Origin: an uncultured Clostridia bacterium
GTDB taxonomy: Bacteria; Bacillota; Clostridia; TANB77; CAG-508
Length of the DNA: 42,734 nucleotides
Direction of reading: 5' to 3'
Assembly (NCBI GenBank): GCA_948560265.1
Contig: CAOXTD010000014.1
Location: 1-42,734, forward strand
This document shows, one piece after another, positions 9,191 to 17,901 of this stretch; positions within the stretch are counted from its first letter, which is position 1; each line of letters begins with the position of its first letter. Below the pieces are notes generated by a model, which saw only the letters and a list, made by a program, of their open reading frames with translations, had not been told where the DNA came from and did no database searches. The translations under genes and the position numbers were made by a program.

Positions 9191-9619
9191 ATGAAAAAAA
9201 AGCTATTAGTAATTTTAGGAATTTTTATAATTATCTTGCTATTTGTTGTCTATTTATTGTATAATTATAAAAAAGATGTCATACAGGCGCAAAACTTTAA
9301 TAGGCAATATGAAGTTTATTATGAAAAAACAATATTAGGTACTGATTTAGCTACAGTATTGAATAAAGCTATGGATCATAATAAAAAGAATGACGTAGCA
9401 AAAGATAGTGAAAATAAATATTATCAAGAAACAGAAAAATCACTTTTAATAGAAATTAAATTTGCAGAAAGTGAAAAGACTTTTAAAATGGAAGATATTT
9501 TATTAAGGGACATGGAAAATTTTATTAATTTTTATGCTACTGCTAGTTTTAAATGTACTAAAATAGAATATCATGAGTCAAATAAGCAAGTGAAAAGCTT
9601 GTATTTTGAACAAGTTTAG
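9191..9619 (+). CDS. Pilin-like protein with basic N-terminus
   Basis: 142 residues with a Lys-rich start (MKKKLLVILGIFIIILLFVVYLL), one membrane helix or uncleaved signal, then a segment FNRQYEVYYEKTILGTDLATVLNKA related to the first pilin-like protein (YNRQFNTFDRSLYGSEILSLKNL). The two also share the C-terminal block ending SLYFEQ / SMYFEQ. It lacks the MENAS end, so it may be inserted differently in the membrane. It lies 15 bases after the previous gene, in the same transcript. Role by context only: accessory subunit of the Tad-like filament. Confidence 0.55.
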   Translation: MKKKLLVILGIFIIILLFVVYLLYNYKKDVIQAQNFNRQYEVYYEKTILGTDLATVLNKAMDHNKKNDVAKDSENKYYQETEKSLLIEIKFAESEKTFKMEDILLRDMENFINFYATASFKCTKIEYHESNKQVKSLYFEQV

Positions 9620-9702
9620 TTTGATTTTAATATTGGATATAAAAGTCCAAAAGAAAATATATTATCAAAAAAGATACAAAAGTTAAAGGGAGGAAATTTA
9701 TT

Positions 9703-10134
9703 ATGGAGAATGCATCAAAAGCGTTAATTATCGCAGGAGCAATCTTAATTTCAATTGTTTTAGTAAGTGTAGGAGTTATTGTTGTACAAAGTTTAAACCC
9801 AGACGAGGCTTTATCATCAATGACACAACAAGAAATTGATAGTTTTAACTCAAAATTTATCAGTAATACAGGAAATAACAGACAAGGAACTATAGCAAAA
9901 TCAATAGTTTCAGCTGCTATTACAAGTAATTCACAATATAGTGATGATGAATCAAAGCAAGTCAAAATTACTACAGTAGGTTTGACACCAGCAACAGCAA
10001 ATGTAACAGAAATAACAGATCCAAATACTTTAACACCTATTAGAAATGCGATTAATGGTAGTTCAAGATATGATATTACATATACTGTTAAAAGTAATGG
10101 ACAAGTAGATGTTATTACAATTACGAAAAAATAA
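9703..10134 (+). CDS. Pilin-like protein 3 (MENAS family)
   Basis: 143 residues beginning MENASKALIIAGAILISIVLVSVGV, with one membrane helix and the family block FNSKFISNTGNNRQGTIAKSIVSAAITSN just behind it. The C-terminal part is Thr/Asn-rich, of beta-strand character, ending in YTVKSNGQVDVITITKK, as in small secreted filament subunits. Its site is agggagg. It is the shortest and simplest member of the family and could be the major subunit; this is a guess from size and composition. An 83-base gap precedes it. Confidence 0.55.
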   Translation: MENASKALIIAGAILISIVLVSVGVIVVQSLNPDEALSSMTQQEIDSFNSKFISNTGNNRQGTIAKSIVSAAITSNSQYSDDESKQVKITTVGLTPATANVTEITDPNTLTPIRNAINGSSRYDITYTVKSNGQVDVITITKK

Positions 10135-10150
10135 TTTTTAGGAGAAATTT

Positions 10151-10852
10151 ATGGAAAATGCGTCAGATGCCATCATCATGGCAGGAGCAGTGCTAATATT
10201 TGTCATTGCCCTTTCTGTGGCAATGACAGTGTTTTCACAAGCTAGAGAGACTGTTGATTCAGTTGTATATGCTAGCGATAGAACTAATTATTATGAATAC
10301 TTAGATATGGATATTTCAAATAATATAAAAAACAGAATAGTAGGATTAGAAACTATTATTCCTACCTTATATAAGTATTATAAAGAAAACTATACAGTTG
10401 TATTTCTAGATGAAAACGGCAGAGGAATGAAATTATACGAAACAGAAACAAATCAAGATAATTGGAGTAAGGATACAGATGGTAATATTAAAACTTTTAC
10501 CACAACAAAGTATCCAAATATGCGTGAAACAGAGATTTGTTCTTTTGATGTTAATGAAGAATTAGTACGTCGTGAACCATGGGTAGGAGATCCAATAGAG
10601 ACTAGAAAAAATTTAGAGGCTTTTATTGAAGGAAAAGAATATGTTTTTCCTAATGGTTCTGGTGAAAAATATGATTACAACAATATTATTAATGGTAAAA
10701 GCTTTATGGAATATTTTTCAAATAAAAAATGTAGAGAAACAATTGGAGAGTATAGGACAAATAACAAAGACACTTTTGCTTCAGAGTTAAATCAAGGCAT
10801 TAGAGATAATAAGAACAAAAGAGTAATTGTATATCAATTAATAACGGATTAG
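10151..10852 (+). CDS. Pilin-like protein 4 (MENAS family, larger)
   Basis: 233 residues starting MENASDAIIMAGAVLIFVIALSVAMTVFSQARETVDSVVYASDRTNYYEYL. The helix is followed by a region related to clostridial proteins annotated only as hypothetical. The body is acidic, rich in Asp/Glu/Asn and aromatic residues, and contains no catalytic motif I can identify. It begins 16 bases after the previous stop with taggag as binding site. It is likely a minor pilin or tip-type subunit, since it is larger than its relatives. The end of the protein is supported by a clean stop with no nearby homologous continuation. Confidence 0.55.
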   Translation: MENASDAIIMAGAVLIFVIALSVAMTVFSQARETVDSVVYASDRTNYYEYLDMDISNNIKNRIVGLETIIPTLYKYYKENYTVVFLDENGRGMKLYETETNQDNWSKDTDGNIKTFTTTKYPNMRETEICSFDVNEELVRREPWVGDPIETRKNLEAFIEGKEYVFPNGSGEKYDYNNIINGKSFMEYFSNKKCRETIGEYRTNNKDTFASELNQGIRDNKNKRVIVYQLITD

Positions 10853-10899
10853 AGAAACAGATGATAACCTAAGATGATACAAAAAAGGGGGTATTCAAT

Positions 10900-11427
10900 A
10901 TGTCAGATAGTTTTATTACTATTATTGCAATATTTTTAGCAGCAATCTTAATGTTCATATTTCCACTAATGTCTATGGCAGACAGAACTGATGATATTTC
11001 AGAATTAACTGTCAAAAATGCCACAATAGAATTTGTGGACAAAGTAAAAAATACTGGAAAGTTGACAATAGATAGTTATAATGAATTTATATCAACTCTT
11101 TCTAGTACAGGAAATACTTATGATATTGAAATGCAAATTCAACACCTTGATGAAAATCCAGGCGTAAAGGTAACACAAGCAGATGTTACAAAAATTGGTG
11201 AAAACTTGTATTATAATGAATATACAAGCCAAATTGAAGAAAGATTAGATAATGATAAGAGAATATCTTTAAAAGAAGGAGATATTTTCAAAGTTACTGC
11301 AAAAAATACAAATAAGACAATTGCAGAAATGTTAAGAGGATTTTTCTATAGTATTAGTGGTGATGACACATATCAAATTGCAGGTCAACATGCTGGTACT
11401 GTAAGTGTAAATGGAGCATCTAAGTAA
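10900..11427 (+). CDS. Small single-helix protein of the Tad-like locus
   Basis: 175 residues: MSDSFITIIAIFLAAILMFIFPLMSMADRTDD, a short polar end and a helix with a Pro, then a soluble region containing VDKVKNTGKLTIDSYNEFISTLSSTGNTYDIEM. The layout (anchor, then a domain facing outside) resembles the pilin-like neighbours but the MENAS start is absent. I do not recognise a named family; similar proteins accompany Tad-type genes in clostridia as far as I recall. A terminator follows, so it ends this transcription unit. Confidence 0.55.
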   Translation: MSDSFITIIAIFLAAILMFIFPLMSMADRTDDISELTVKNATIEFVDKVKNTGKLTIDSYNEFISTLSSTGNTYDIEMQIQHLDENPGVKVTQADVTKIGENLYYNEYTSQIEERLDNDKRISLKEGDIFKVTAKNTNKTIAEMLRGFFYSISGDDTYQIAGQHAGTVSVNGASK

Positions 11428-11464
11428 AACTTAAGAGAACTGTTCTAAACACAGTATAAGATTC

Positions 11465-11493
11465 AGAGTGGAATAGTTTTTCCACTCTTATTT
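11465..11493 (+). terminator. Rho-independent terminator after the pilin-like cluster
   Basis: agagtggaa (11465-11473) pairs with ttccactct (11480-11488), with a 6-base loop and a T-rich tail (tatttt). It separates the pilin-like cluster from the large surface protein gene. Confidence 0.8.
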
Positions 11494-11532
11494 TAAATCA
11501 AAGGAAAAAGTAAAGAAGAAAGGGACTATAGA

Positions 11533-13245
11533 ATGAAGTTTCAATATTTAGCTGTTATTTTTGTTATCATAATGTTGCCAATTGTATTAGTCATGTCATT
11601 TTATGTACAAACTCAAACAGATGTCATGAAAAGACAAGGGGAATATAGAACATTTTTAAGTGATGCAACACATGATGCAGTAAAAGCGTTTCAAATTAAT
11701 ACTACCAATAGCTATTATTCTAGTGTTAGTGATTCTAAAATTAGAGATATTGAAGCTGCTGTAAATGCATTTTATAACTCTTTAACTGCTAATTTGAATT
11801 TTAATAAGTCGGAATTACAGGCATATGTTCCAGCAATTGTATTTACATTATATGATGGATATTATATTTATGGAAAAAGGTATAATGTATATGAGGGACC
11901 AACCATTAATGAGTCTGGGGAATTAACCAATATGACAATTAATACAAATACAGAGGATATTACAGATCCAGATTTATATGAATATGGTTTGAAACCATTT
12001 GTATATTATTCTTGTCAATACCAAAGAGGCAGTGATAATTTTATCGTTAATTATACTTTAGATAATTTTATTAGTATTTATGGTACAATTGATGGAGAAT
12101 ATAGAAATATGTCAGGCTATTTAATTCAAATTGATAAGAATCAAGATAGCTTTAATGGAGAATATAAAGGAACTACAATAGAAAATAGAACAGAACGTTT
12201 AACAGAGTATTTAAGATTTTCTGCTGAATCTTCTGATAGATTGCCAGACGGAGAATATCAATATGTTGTACATCAAAATCAAAAGATTTATATTAACGGT
12301 TCGGAATATTTTTGGTATGACCAAGGTGTAGCGCATCCAATTCAAGGTATAACAACAAAAGCAGCAATTGCTGAAACAATTAGAACAAGTAGCAGTTATG
12401 AATATTACAAAGAAGCATATGCATTCAGTAAAAAGGTATATGAATTGTTAGGCTCAGGAAGTAACCCAATTAAACAGGTGAATATTCGAACTGTAGTTAG
12501 AAAAGCAGATGGAAAAATTGAAATAACAAGTGGAGGAACTAACCTAGAGTTTAATGCTGGAGAAAATGCTATTTTTGATATTGCAAAATCTTCTTCAAAT
12601 CCTACAAAGGACCCAGAAAATCCAGAATCCACTTTTAATCAACATAGAATTGCTGTTATCAAAAATGCAATTGAAACAAATTTGATGGCTGCCATTAATA
12701 GTTATAATAGTAATGCAAGTTCATTTTCTTATGCCTTACCAAAATTAGGAGAGGAAGACTGGGACAGAGTTGTTAATAATGTATGCATGATTTCATTTAT
12801 GCAAGGAATGCCATTGGGTACAAAATATTTTAATGATTATGTAGTTATTCCAAATGATAAGAATAATGAATTTGTAGATAATGATTCACTTTATTTAATT
12901 ACGAATGATGGAAAATATCATATGCCAAATTGCCCTTATTTAGTAGAAAATATTAGTAGTAATCCTAATATGATAGTAGGTGGTTATATTAACACTGCTT
13001 TCCAAAGACAAACGGTTGATGAGAATTATTATTATAGACATAGATATAACAATATACCATGTACACCTTGCTACCAGTGTTTAGTTAATTCAAGTGGCAA
13101 ATATGATTTGGATGATGATATTATTAATAACACATCAGGCAGAATAACAAGAGATAGAAGCAGTTATGATATTAGTATTTTAAGGCAGAAGTATTTTACT
13201 ATTTTGGGAAGAGAAAAGAATAATTTATACAAAACAAATCGATAA
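11533..13245 (+). CDS. Large membrane-anchored surface protein of the Tad-like locus
   Basis: 570 residues with an N-terminal anchor (MKFQYLAVIFVIIMLPIVLVMSFYV) followed by QTQTDVMKRQGEYRTFLSDATHDAVKAF, which resembles the post-helix region of TadE/TadG-type minor pilins. The rest is a large extracellular domain rich in Tyr, Asn and Ser. Near the end are four cysteines, a CPYL and a CTPCYQC cluster (about residues 477-520), possibly metal- or disulfide-bonded. It follows a terminator but is on the same strand and has its own site (aaagaaaggg). I read it as a putative adhesin or minor pilin; no named family is recognised. Confidence 0.5.
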   Translation: MKFQYLAVIFVIIMLPIVLVMSFYVQTQTDVMKRQGEYRTFLSDATHDAVKAFQINTTNSYYSSVSDSKIRDIEAAVNAFYNSLTANLNFNKSELQAYVPAIVFTLYDGYYIYGKRYNVYEGPTINESGELTNMTINTNTEDITDPDLYEYGLKPFVYYSCQYQRGSDNFIVNYTLDNFISIYGTIDGEYRNMSGYLIQIDKNQDSFNGEYKGTTIENRTERLTEYLRFSAESSDRLPDGEYQYVVHQNQKIYINGSEYFWYDQGVAHPIQGITTKAAIAETIRTSSSYEYYKEAYAFSKKVYELLGSGSNPIKQVNIRTVVRKADGKIEITSGGTNLEFNAGENAIFDIAKSSSNPTKDPENPESTFNQHRIAVIKNAIETNLMAAINSYNSNASSFSYALPKLGEEDWDRVVNNVCMISFMQGMPLGTKYFNDYVVIPNDKNNEFVDNDSLYLITNDGKYHMPNCPYLVENISSNPNMIVGGYINTAFQRQTVDENYYYRHRYNNIPCTPCYQCLVNSSGKYDLDDDIINNTSGRITRDRSSYDISILRQKYFTILGREKNNLYKTNR

Positions 13246-13311
13246 TGTTTAAAAAACAAAAATATGGTTATCCTAAATAAAAAATAGGTACTATTGAAAA
13301 AGGAGAGCCAT

Positions 13312-14538
13312 ATGAAAATGATTAAAAAAATTGCTATTGTTATTTTACTACTTGTTATTTATATTTATGTCTGTTATATTTCTTTTTTGCCCAGTAATTA
13401 CATTATTATGCAGGGTGAGAGTTTGAAAATTAATACTTTATTTGGAACTAATTTAGTTCAAAAAGAAAGTGGCAATTTAAAAACAATACAGACAGTTAGC
13501 AATTTAAATCATACCAAGGTAGAGCAAGTAGGAAAAATAGATTTTAGTTTAAGCTTATTTCATTTATTTAAAGTAAAAGATTTAAGTGTAAACGTAATCC
13601 CAAAAACTAGTGTTGTTCCAGTAGGAAAAGCAATTGGAATGAAGTTGTATACAGATGGTGTTTTGGTAGTAGGAATGTCAGAAATAGAAGGAAAAAGACC
13701 ATATGAAAATACAGGAATTCAAGAGGGAGACAGAATAATTCAAATTAATGAAAATACTATTGGTAATACCACAGAGCTAATGCAAGAAGTAAATGCTAGT
13801 AAAGGTAACAAAATTAATGTAAAATATGTTCATGAAGAAGAAACAGTAACCGTTAGCATGCAACCAGTAAAAAGCGGAGAAGAGGGATACAAGTTAGGTC
13901 TTTGGGTAAGAGATGCAGCAGCAGGTGTAGGGACATTAACATTTTATGAACCAGAAACAAAAATGTTTGCTACTTTAGGACATGGCATTTTAGATGTAGA
14001 TACTTCAGACTTAATTAAAATTGCAAATGGAGAATTGGTTACTACGAATATTTTAAACATTCAAAAAGGTGAAAAAGGGAAGCCTGGAGAAATTAGAGGA
14101 ACAATTGAGTCTGGTTATACATTAGGAAGAATTACTAAAAATACTGCCTTTGGGGTTTATGGCATGTTAGATGCACCAAGTTATATTTCTATTTCAGCTA
14201 AAGATGCTATAGAGGTAGCTTCTAGGGAAGAGATAAAGGCAGGTCCAGCAGAAATCATTTGTGAATTGGAGAATGGAAAAATACAACACTTTGCAATAGA
14301 AATTCAAAAGATTTTTGTAAGCAATAATGAAGATAATAAAAGTATGCTATTGAGAATTACAGATAAAGAACTTTTAGAAAAGACAGGTGGAATTATACAA
14401 GGAATGAGTGGAGCACCTATTGTACAAGATGGCAAATTTATAGGAGCAGTGACTCACGTATTAGTAAATGATCCAACAGCAGGTTATGGTGTTTTTGCAG
14501 ATATTATGTTGAAGCAAATGAGGCAAGTAAATGAATAA
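13312..14538 (+). CDS. spoIVB: SpoIVB serine peptidase (S55), sporulation signalling
   Basis: 408 residues. Order: N-terminal membrane helix, a short linker, a PDZ domain (about 100-190; IQEGDRIIQINENTIGNTTEL), then the S55 peptidase with FATLGHGILD (His near 224) and GIIQGMSGAPIVQDGKFIGAVTHV (Ser near 366). In Bacillus SpoIVB is made in the forespore, crosses to the intermembrane space and triggers SpoIVFB so that pro-sigma-K is processed. I start at the ATG at 13312, eight bases after aaaggag; an upstream TTG at 13294 lies before that site. Its usual neighbours recN and spo0A are not here; instead it sits behind the Tad-like locus. Confidence 0.95.
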   Translation: MKMIKKIAIVILLLVIYIYVCYISFLPSNYIIMQGESLKINTLFGTNLVQKESGNLKTIQTVSNLNHTKVEQVGKIDFSLSLFHLFKVKDLSVNVIPKTSVVPVGKAIGMKLYTDGVLVVGMSEIEGKRPYENTGIQEGDRIIQINENTIGNTTELMQEVNASKGNKINVKYVHEEETVTVSMQPVKSGEEGYKLGLWVRDAAAGVGTLTFYEPETKMFATLGHGILDVDTSDLIKIANGELVTTNILNIQKGEKGKPGEIRGTIESGYTLGRITKNTAFGVYGMLDAPSYISISAKDAIEVASREEIKAGPAEIICELENGKIQHFAIEIQKIFVSNNEDNKSMLLRITDKELLEKTGGIIQGMSGAPIVQDGKFIGAVTHVLVNDPTAGYGVFADIMLKQMRQVNE

Positions 14539-14558
14539 GAATAAGTAGAGGGGATAGT

Positions 14559-15707
14559 ATGAGGAATAATAAAGTTATTATCATTTTAGTTACAGTTTTA
14601 GTAGTAGTTGTGATAGGAATATTAGGAGTTATAGCAGTTGTTGCAACTGGTAATAATAAGAATCAACCAGTTGATAATCAAAATGTAGAAACTCCAAATA
14701 ATAATGAAGAACAGAATATAGTAGATGGTGCAGCAAATGGAGAACAAAATAATCAGGCGAATGAATCTAATGGAAATGTAGCTTTGATTGATCCTGATAT
14801 CAATCCATCAGATACGAATACAGTTAAACCAACAGAAAGTTTTGTTTCACATTATTATTATAATCAATTAGATGATACTGCAAAAACAATTTATACAGAA
14901 TTAAAAAATAATAAAGATAAATTTATTACAGGAAATTATAGTGTAGATTATGGAACAAGATTTAATACTTTATTAAATAGTGAAGGTGGACAAGATAAAC
15001 TAACTGCAGCCTTTCAAGAGGCATGGGATGCTTTTATTTATGATAATGTAGACTTATTTTATATTGATGTTACAAAGGTGAATATTAATATTCAATACCA
15101 AGACCTTGGAGGAATTAGAACTTATAAAGTATCCATTGGACCAAGAAATAATGGAAGTTATTATTTAGATACTTTCAAGACACAAGAAGAAGTGGAAAAA
15201 GCAAAATCATATTTGGAAGACATTAGAAATCAAATGACGCAGCAAATTTCAACAGATGGTATTTATCGTAAATTGGGTAAGGTGCATAATTGGTTAATAG
15301 AAACAGTAAGCTATGGGGGAAATTCTAAAAATAGACATACTATTTATGGAGCGTTAGCAGATAATAAAGCAGTATGTGAGGGATATGCTAGAGTTTTTAA
15401 ATATTTGATGGATGCATCAGGAGTTCCTTGTGTTCTTGTTTCGGGTACAGCAACCAACTCACAAGGTGAGGAAGAGAGTCATGCATGGAATTATGTACAA
15501 ATTAATGAAAATTGGTATGCGGTTGATGTTACTTGGGATGACCCAATTATAACAGGTGGAGGAGAACTAACACAAGAATTAAAATATAAATATTTTTTAA
15601 AGGGCTCAACAGAATTTAATGTAGATCATAAAGAAGATGGAAGACTATCAGAGAATGGAAAGCAATTTAGATTTCCTACAATTTCAGCACAAAATTATAG
15701 ACCATAA
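14559..15707 (+). CDS. Membrane-anchored transglutaminase-like protein
   Basis: 382 residues: an N-terminal helix (residues 4-28), a low-complexity Asn/Gln/Glu linker (about 30-90), a middle domain and a C-terminal transglutaminase-like core. The triad is visible: Cys near 273 in AVCEGYARVFKYLMD, His near 308 in ESHAWNYVQ, and Asp near 323 in WYAVDVTWDDP. Such bacterial proteins act outside the cell as cysteine peptidases or crosslinking enzymes on surface proteins. The gene starts 20 bases after spoIVB with aggggata as site, so the two are probably cotranscribed and the enzyme could act on spore coat or envelope; that link is inference. Confidence 0.85.
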   Translation: MRNNKVIIILVTVLVVVVIGILGVIAVVATGNNKNQPVDNQNVETPNNNEEQNIVDGAANGEQNNQANESNGNVALIDPDINPSDTNTVKPTESFVSHYYYNQLDDTAKTIYTELKNNKDKFITGNYSVDYGTRFNTLLNSEGGQDKLTAAFQEAWDAFIYDNVDLFYIDVTKVNINIQYQDLGGIRTYKVSIGPRNNGSYYLDTFKTQEEVEKAKSYLEDIRNQMTQQISTDGIYRKLGKVHNWLIETVSYGGNSKNRHTIYGALADNKAVCEGYARVFKYLMDASGVPCVLVSGTATNSQGEEESHAWNYVQINENWYAVDVTWDDPIITGGGELTQELKYKYFLKGSTEFNVDHKEDGRLSENGKQFRFPTISAQNYRP

Positions 15708-15710
15708 ATA

Positions 15711-15848
15711 AAATTAAGTATATTATAACGTATGTCTTTGCTGTCCGTTGCTTTCAAATACTAAATGAATAGCAGAAAGCAACGGAAGGCGCTCAGCTTT
15801 GCTTCGCCTTGCGCAGACATTACTTATATAATATACTTAATTTTTTAG
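15711..15848. repeat. Large multi-armed inverted repeat, probable bidirectional terminator
   Basis: aaattaagtatattat (15711-15726) is perfectly complementary to 15828-15843. An inner perfect 11-bp stem (ccgttgctttc, 15745-15755, with 15775-15785) and a GC-rich arm (15786-15815) lie inside. T-runs flank it on both strands. It sits between two converging genes (the transglutaminase gene and murC), where it could end both transcripts. The GC-rich inner part is unlike the surrounding AT-rich DNA and suggests a small mobile-type repeat. Confidence 0.75.
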
Positions 15849-15858
15849 GAATAAATTT

Positions 15859-17247
15859 CTAATTTATATCAACTAGTTTTGGTCCAATATTAGTAACCGT
15901 TCCTGCACCTAAGGTTAAAACAATATCACCTTCAATAGTGCGTTCTTTTAAATATTTTATAATTTCATCAAAGTCAGGAATATATATTGCTTTTTTACCA
16001 TAAGATTCTATTTTCTTGACTAAGTCCATAGAAGAAATGTTATAAGTATTATCTTCTCGAGCTGCATAAATATCTGTCACAATAATATGATCAAAATCAA
16101 GTAATGCCTTTGCAAAATCGTCTAATAGATTTTTAGTTCTACTATAAGTATGTGGTTGGAAAACAACCCATGATTTTCTATATTCCTTTTGCATCAAAGC
16201 TTTTGATGTTGCATTAATTTCAGTTGGGTGATGACCATAATCATCATAAACAGATACACCTTTATTGAAAGAACCAATATATTCAAAACGTCTATGAGCA
16301 CCAGTGTATTTGGCTAAGGCATTCTTGATATCTTCTTTTTCAATACCATATTCGTGACAAACTGCAATACAGGATAGAGCATTTAATACATTATGCTTGC
16401 CAGGAACAGATAAACGAATTGTTTTGTAAAAGGTATTGTTATAGTAAACATCAAAAGTAGGGAAGCCATTTTTATCAAAAGTAATGTTTCTAGCTAAGAA
16501 ATTAGCAGTTTCATTTTCAATACCAAAGGTAACTGTTTTTGCTTTGGTATTTTTAGCAACAGTTCTACAGTAGATGTCATCCCAGTTTACAACTAATAGT
16601 CCATCATCTGGTATTAGTGTAACATATTTACTAAAAGAACGAACGATATTTTCAATAGAACCAAAATAATCTAAGTGATCATTATCAATATTTAAAATAA
16701 TTTCTGTTTTAGGGAATAACTTTAAGTAACTTTCGACATATTCGCAAGCTTCAATAATAAAATACTCACTATTTCCAACTCTATAATTTCCATCAAGAGG
16801 TTTTAGAAAAGCACCGACTTGAATGGAAGGATCTTTCATAGCTTCTAAAAAGCAAACTGAAACCATAGAAGTAGTAGTGGTTTTACCATGAGTACCTGAA
16901 ACACAAATCGTATTACGAAAGGCTTTTGTGATTTTTCCTAAAAAAGTTCCTCTTTCAATTGTAGGGATGTTTAATTCGTGAGCTTTAGTAAGCTCGATAT
17001 CATCTTTACGAACAGCAGCACTATAAACAACTACATCTGCTTTTGCAACATCTTCTAAATTATGACCAATTGTTACAGGGATACCAGTATTCATTAGTTT
17101 TTCTGTAACTTCTGAGCTAGAAGTATCAGAACCTGTTACATGAAAACCCCAGAATTTTAAAATTTCGGCGATTCCGCTCATACTAATACCGCCAATACCT
17201 ATCATATGTATATTTTTATATTGTTTAAGCTCTTCTATATTTGCCAA
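15859..17247 (-). CDS. murC: UDP-N-acetylmuramate--L-alanine ligase
   Basis: 462 residues. It adds L-Ala to UDP-MurNAc, the first peptide step in peptidoglycan precursor synthesis, in the cytoplasm. Visible motifs: a dinucleotide-type start (HMIGIGGISMSGIAEIL), the ATP loop (VSGTHGKTTTTSM), the central ligase motif (EACEYVESYLKLFPKTEIILNID) and the C-terminal YDDYGHHPTEI. The start is a TTG at 17247, seven bases after aaaggggtg; an ATG further upstream at 17289 lacks a site and would add 14 odd residues. No in-frame CGG. It faces the transglutaminase gene across a large hairpin and is divergent from spoVG. Confidence 0.96.
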   Translation of the reverse strand: MANIEELKQYKNIHMIGIGGISMSGIAEILKFWGFHVTGSDTSSSEVTEKLMNTGIPVTIGHNLEDVAKADVVVYSAAVRKDDIELTKAHELNIPTIERGTFLGKITKAFRNTICVSGTHGKTTTTSMVSVCFLEAMKDPSIQVGAFLKPLDGNYRVGNSEYFIIEACEYVESYLKLFPKTEIILNIDNDHLDYFGSIENIVRSFSKYVTLIPDDGLLVVNWDDIYCRTVAKNTKAKTVTFGIENETANFLARNITFDKNGFPTFDVYYNNTFYKTIRLSVPGKHNVLNALSCIAVCHEYGIEKEDIKNALAKYTGAHRRFEYIGSFNKGVSVYDDYGHHPTEINATSKALMQKEYRKSWVVFQPHTYSRTKNLLDDFAKALLDFDHIIVTDIYAAREDNTYNISSMDLVKKIESYGKKAIYIPDFDEIIKYLKERTIEGDIVLTLGAGTVTNIGPKLVDIN

Positions 17248-17450
17248 AAAATAACACCCCTTTAAATAAACGTTAATTCGCAAGCTCAATTATATACTTT
17301 TCATATATTTTTTTCAAGATATTTATGTAAAATAATCAGTATAATATAAAAATTAATGAATAAAGAAAGACAATAAGGTTATAATATGATATGTAAACAA
17401 AAGAGAAAAAGTGATAAAGAAAAAATAAATTAAAATAATTGTAAAATAAA

Positions 17451-17477
17451 GAAGGAAAATTTATTTTTTTGGCGAAT
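17451..17477 (+). promoter_or_regulatory. Sigma-H-type promoter of spoVG
   Basis: gaaggaaaa (17451-17459), an 11-base T-rich spacer and ggcgaat (17471-17477) fit the sigma-H consensus RnAGGAWWW-N11/12-RnnGAAT. In Bacillus subtilis spoVG is a classic sigma-H gene, so position and sequence agree. The rest of 17290-17539 is AT-rich and I see nothing else in it. Confidence 0.65.
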
Positions 17478-17539
17478 AATATAATTGTACATAAGAAATG
17501 TATAAAAAACTGAAAAACGGAAAGGATGGTACTTAAAAA

Positions 17540-17827
17540 ATGCAAATTACAGATGTACGTTTAAGAAAAGTAAATTCAGAAAACAGAATGAAAGCTGTTG
17601 CTTCTGTGACATTTGATAACGAATTTGTTGTTCATGACATTAAAGTTATTGAAAGTCAAAATGGATTGTTTATTGCTATGCCAAGCAGAAAAACTCCAAA
17701 CGGAGAATTCAAGGATATAGCTCATCCAATCAATGCTGATACTAGAGAGAAGATTCAAAAAGCTATATTAGAAGCTTATGAAGCTCCTGAAACTGAAGAA
17801 ACTACAGATACAGAATCAGCAGAATAA
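17540..17827 (+). CDS. spoVG: SpoVG, RNA/DNA-binding regulator of septation and sporulation
   Basis: 95 residues beginning MQITDVRLRKVNSENRMKAVASVTFDNEFVVHDIKVIE, with the conserved FIAMPSRKTPNGEFKDIAHPI core. SpoVG is a small nucleic-acid-binding regulator that in Firmicutes affects asymmetric septation, capsule and virulence genes. Length and sequence are standard, with a short acidic tail (PETEETTDTESAE). It lies just behind a sigma-H-like promoter and is followed by a strong hairpin terminator, so it is a single-gene unit. Confidence 0.95.
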   Translation: MQITDVRLRKVNSENRMKAVASVTFDNEFVVHDIKVIESQNGLFIAMPSRKTPNGEFKDIAHPINADTREKIQKAILEAYEAPETEETTDTESAE

Positions 17828-17834
17828 TAAATAA

Positions 17835-17872
17835 CAAAAGCGCCGTTCCTTTTGGAATGGCGCTTTTGTGCC
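17835..17872. terminator. Strong hairpin terminator between spoVG and the convergent gene
   Basis: A 15-bp GC-rich stem (17835-17849 with 17854-17868, one G-T pair) with a tttt loop. Its arms end in caaaag/cttttg, giving T-runs in both directions, so it can serve both spoVG and the minus-strand gene at 17902-18318. A small tgcc/ggca hairpin follows. Confidence 0.85.
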
Positions 17873-17901
17873 TTTACAGGCAGCGAATGGGTTCGAAATG
17901 A

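Noticed and set aside
9627..9965. Minus-strand frame of 112 codons
   Set aside because: It is a shadow of the pilin-like gene at 9703-10134, without a ribosome binding site or a recognisable product.
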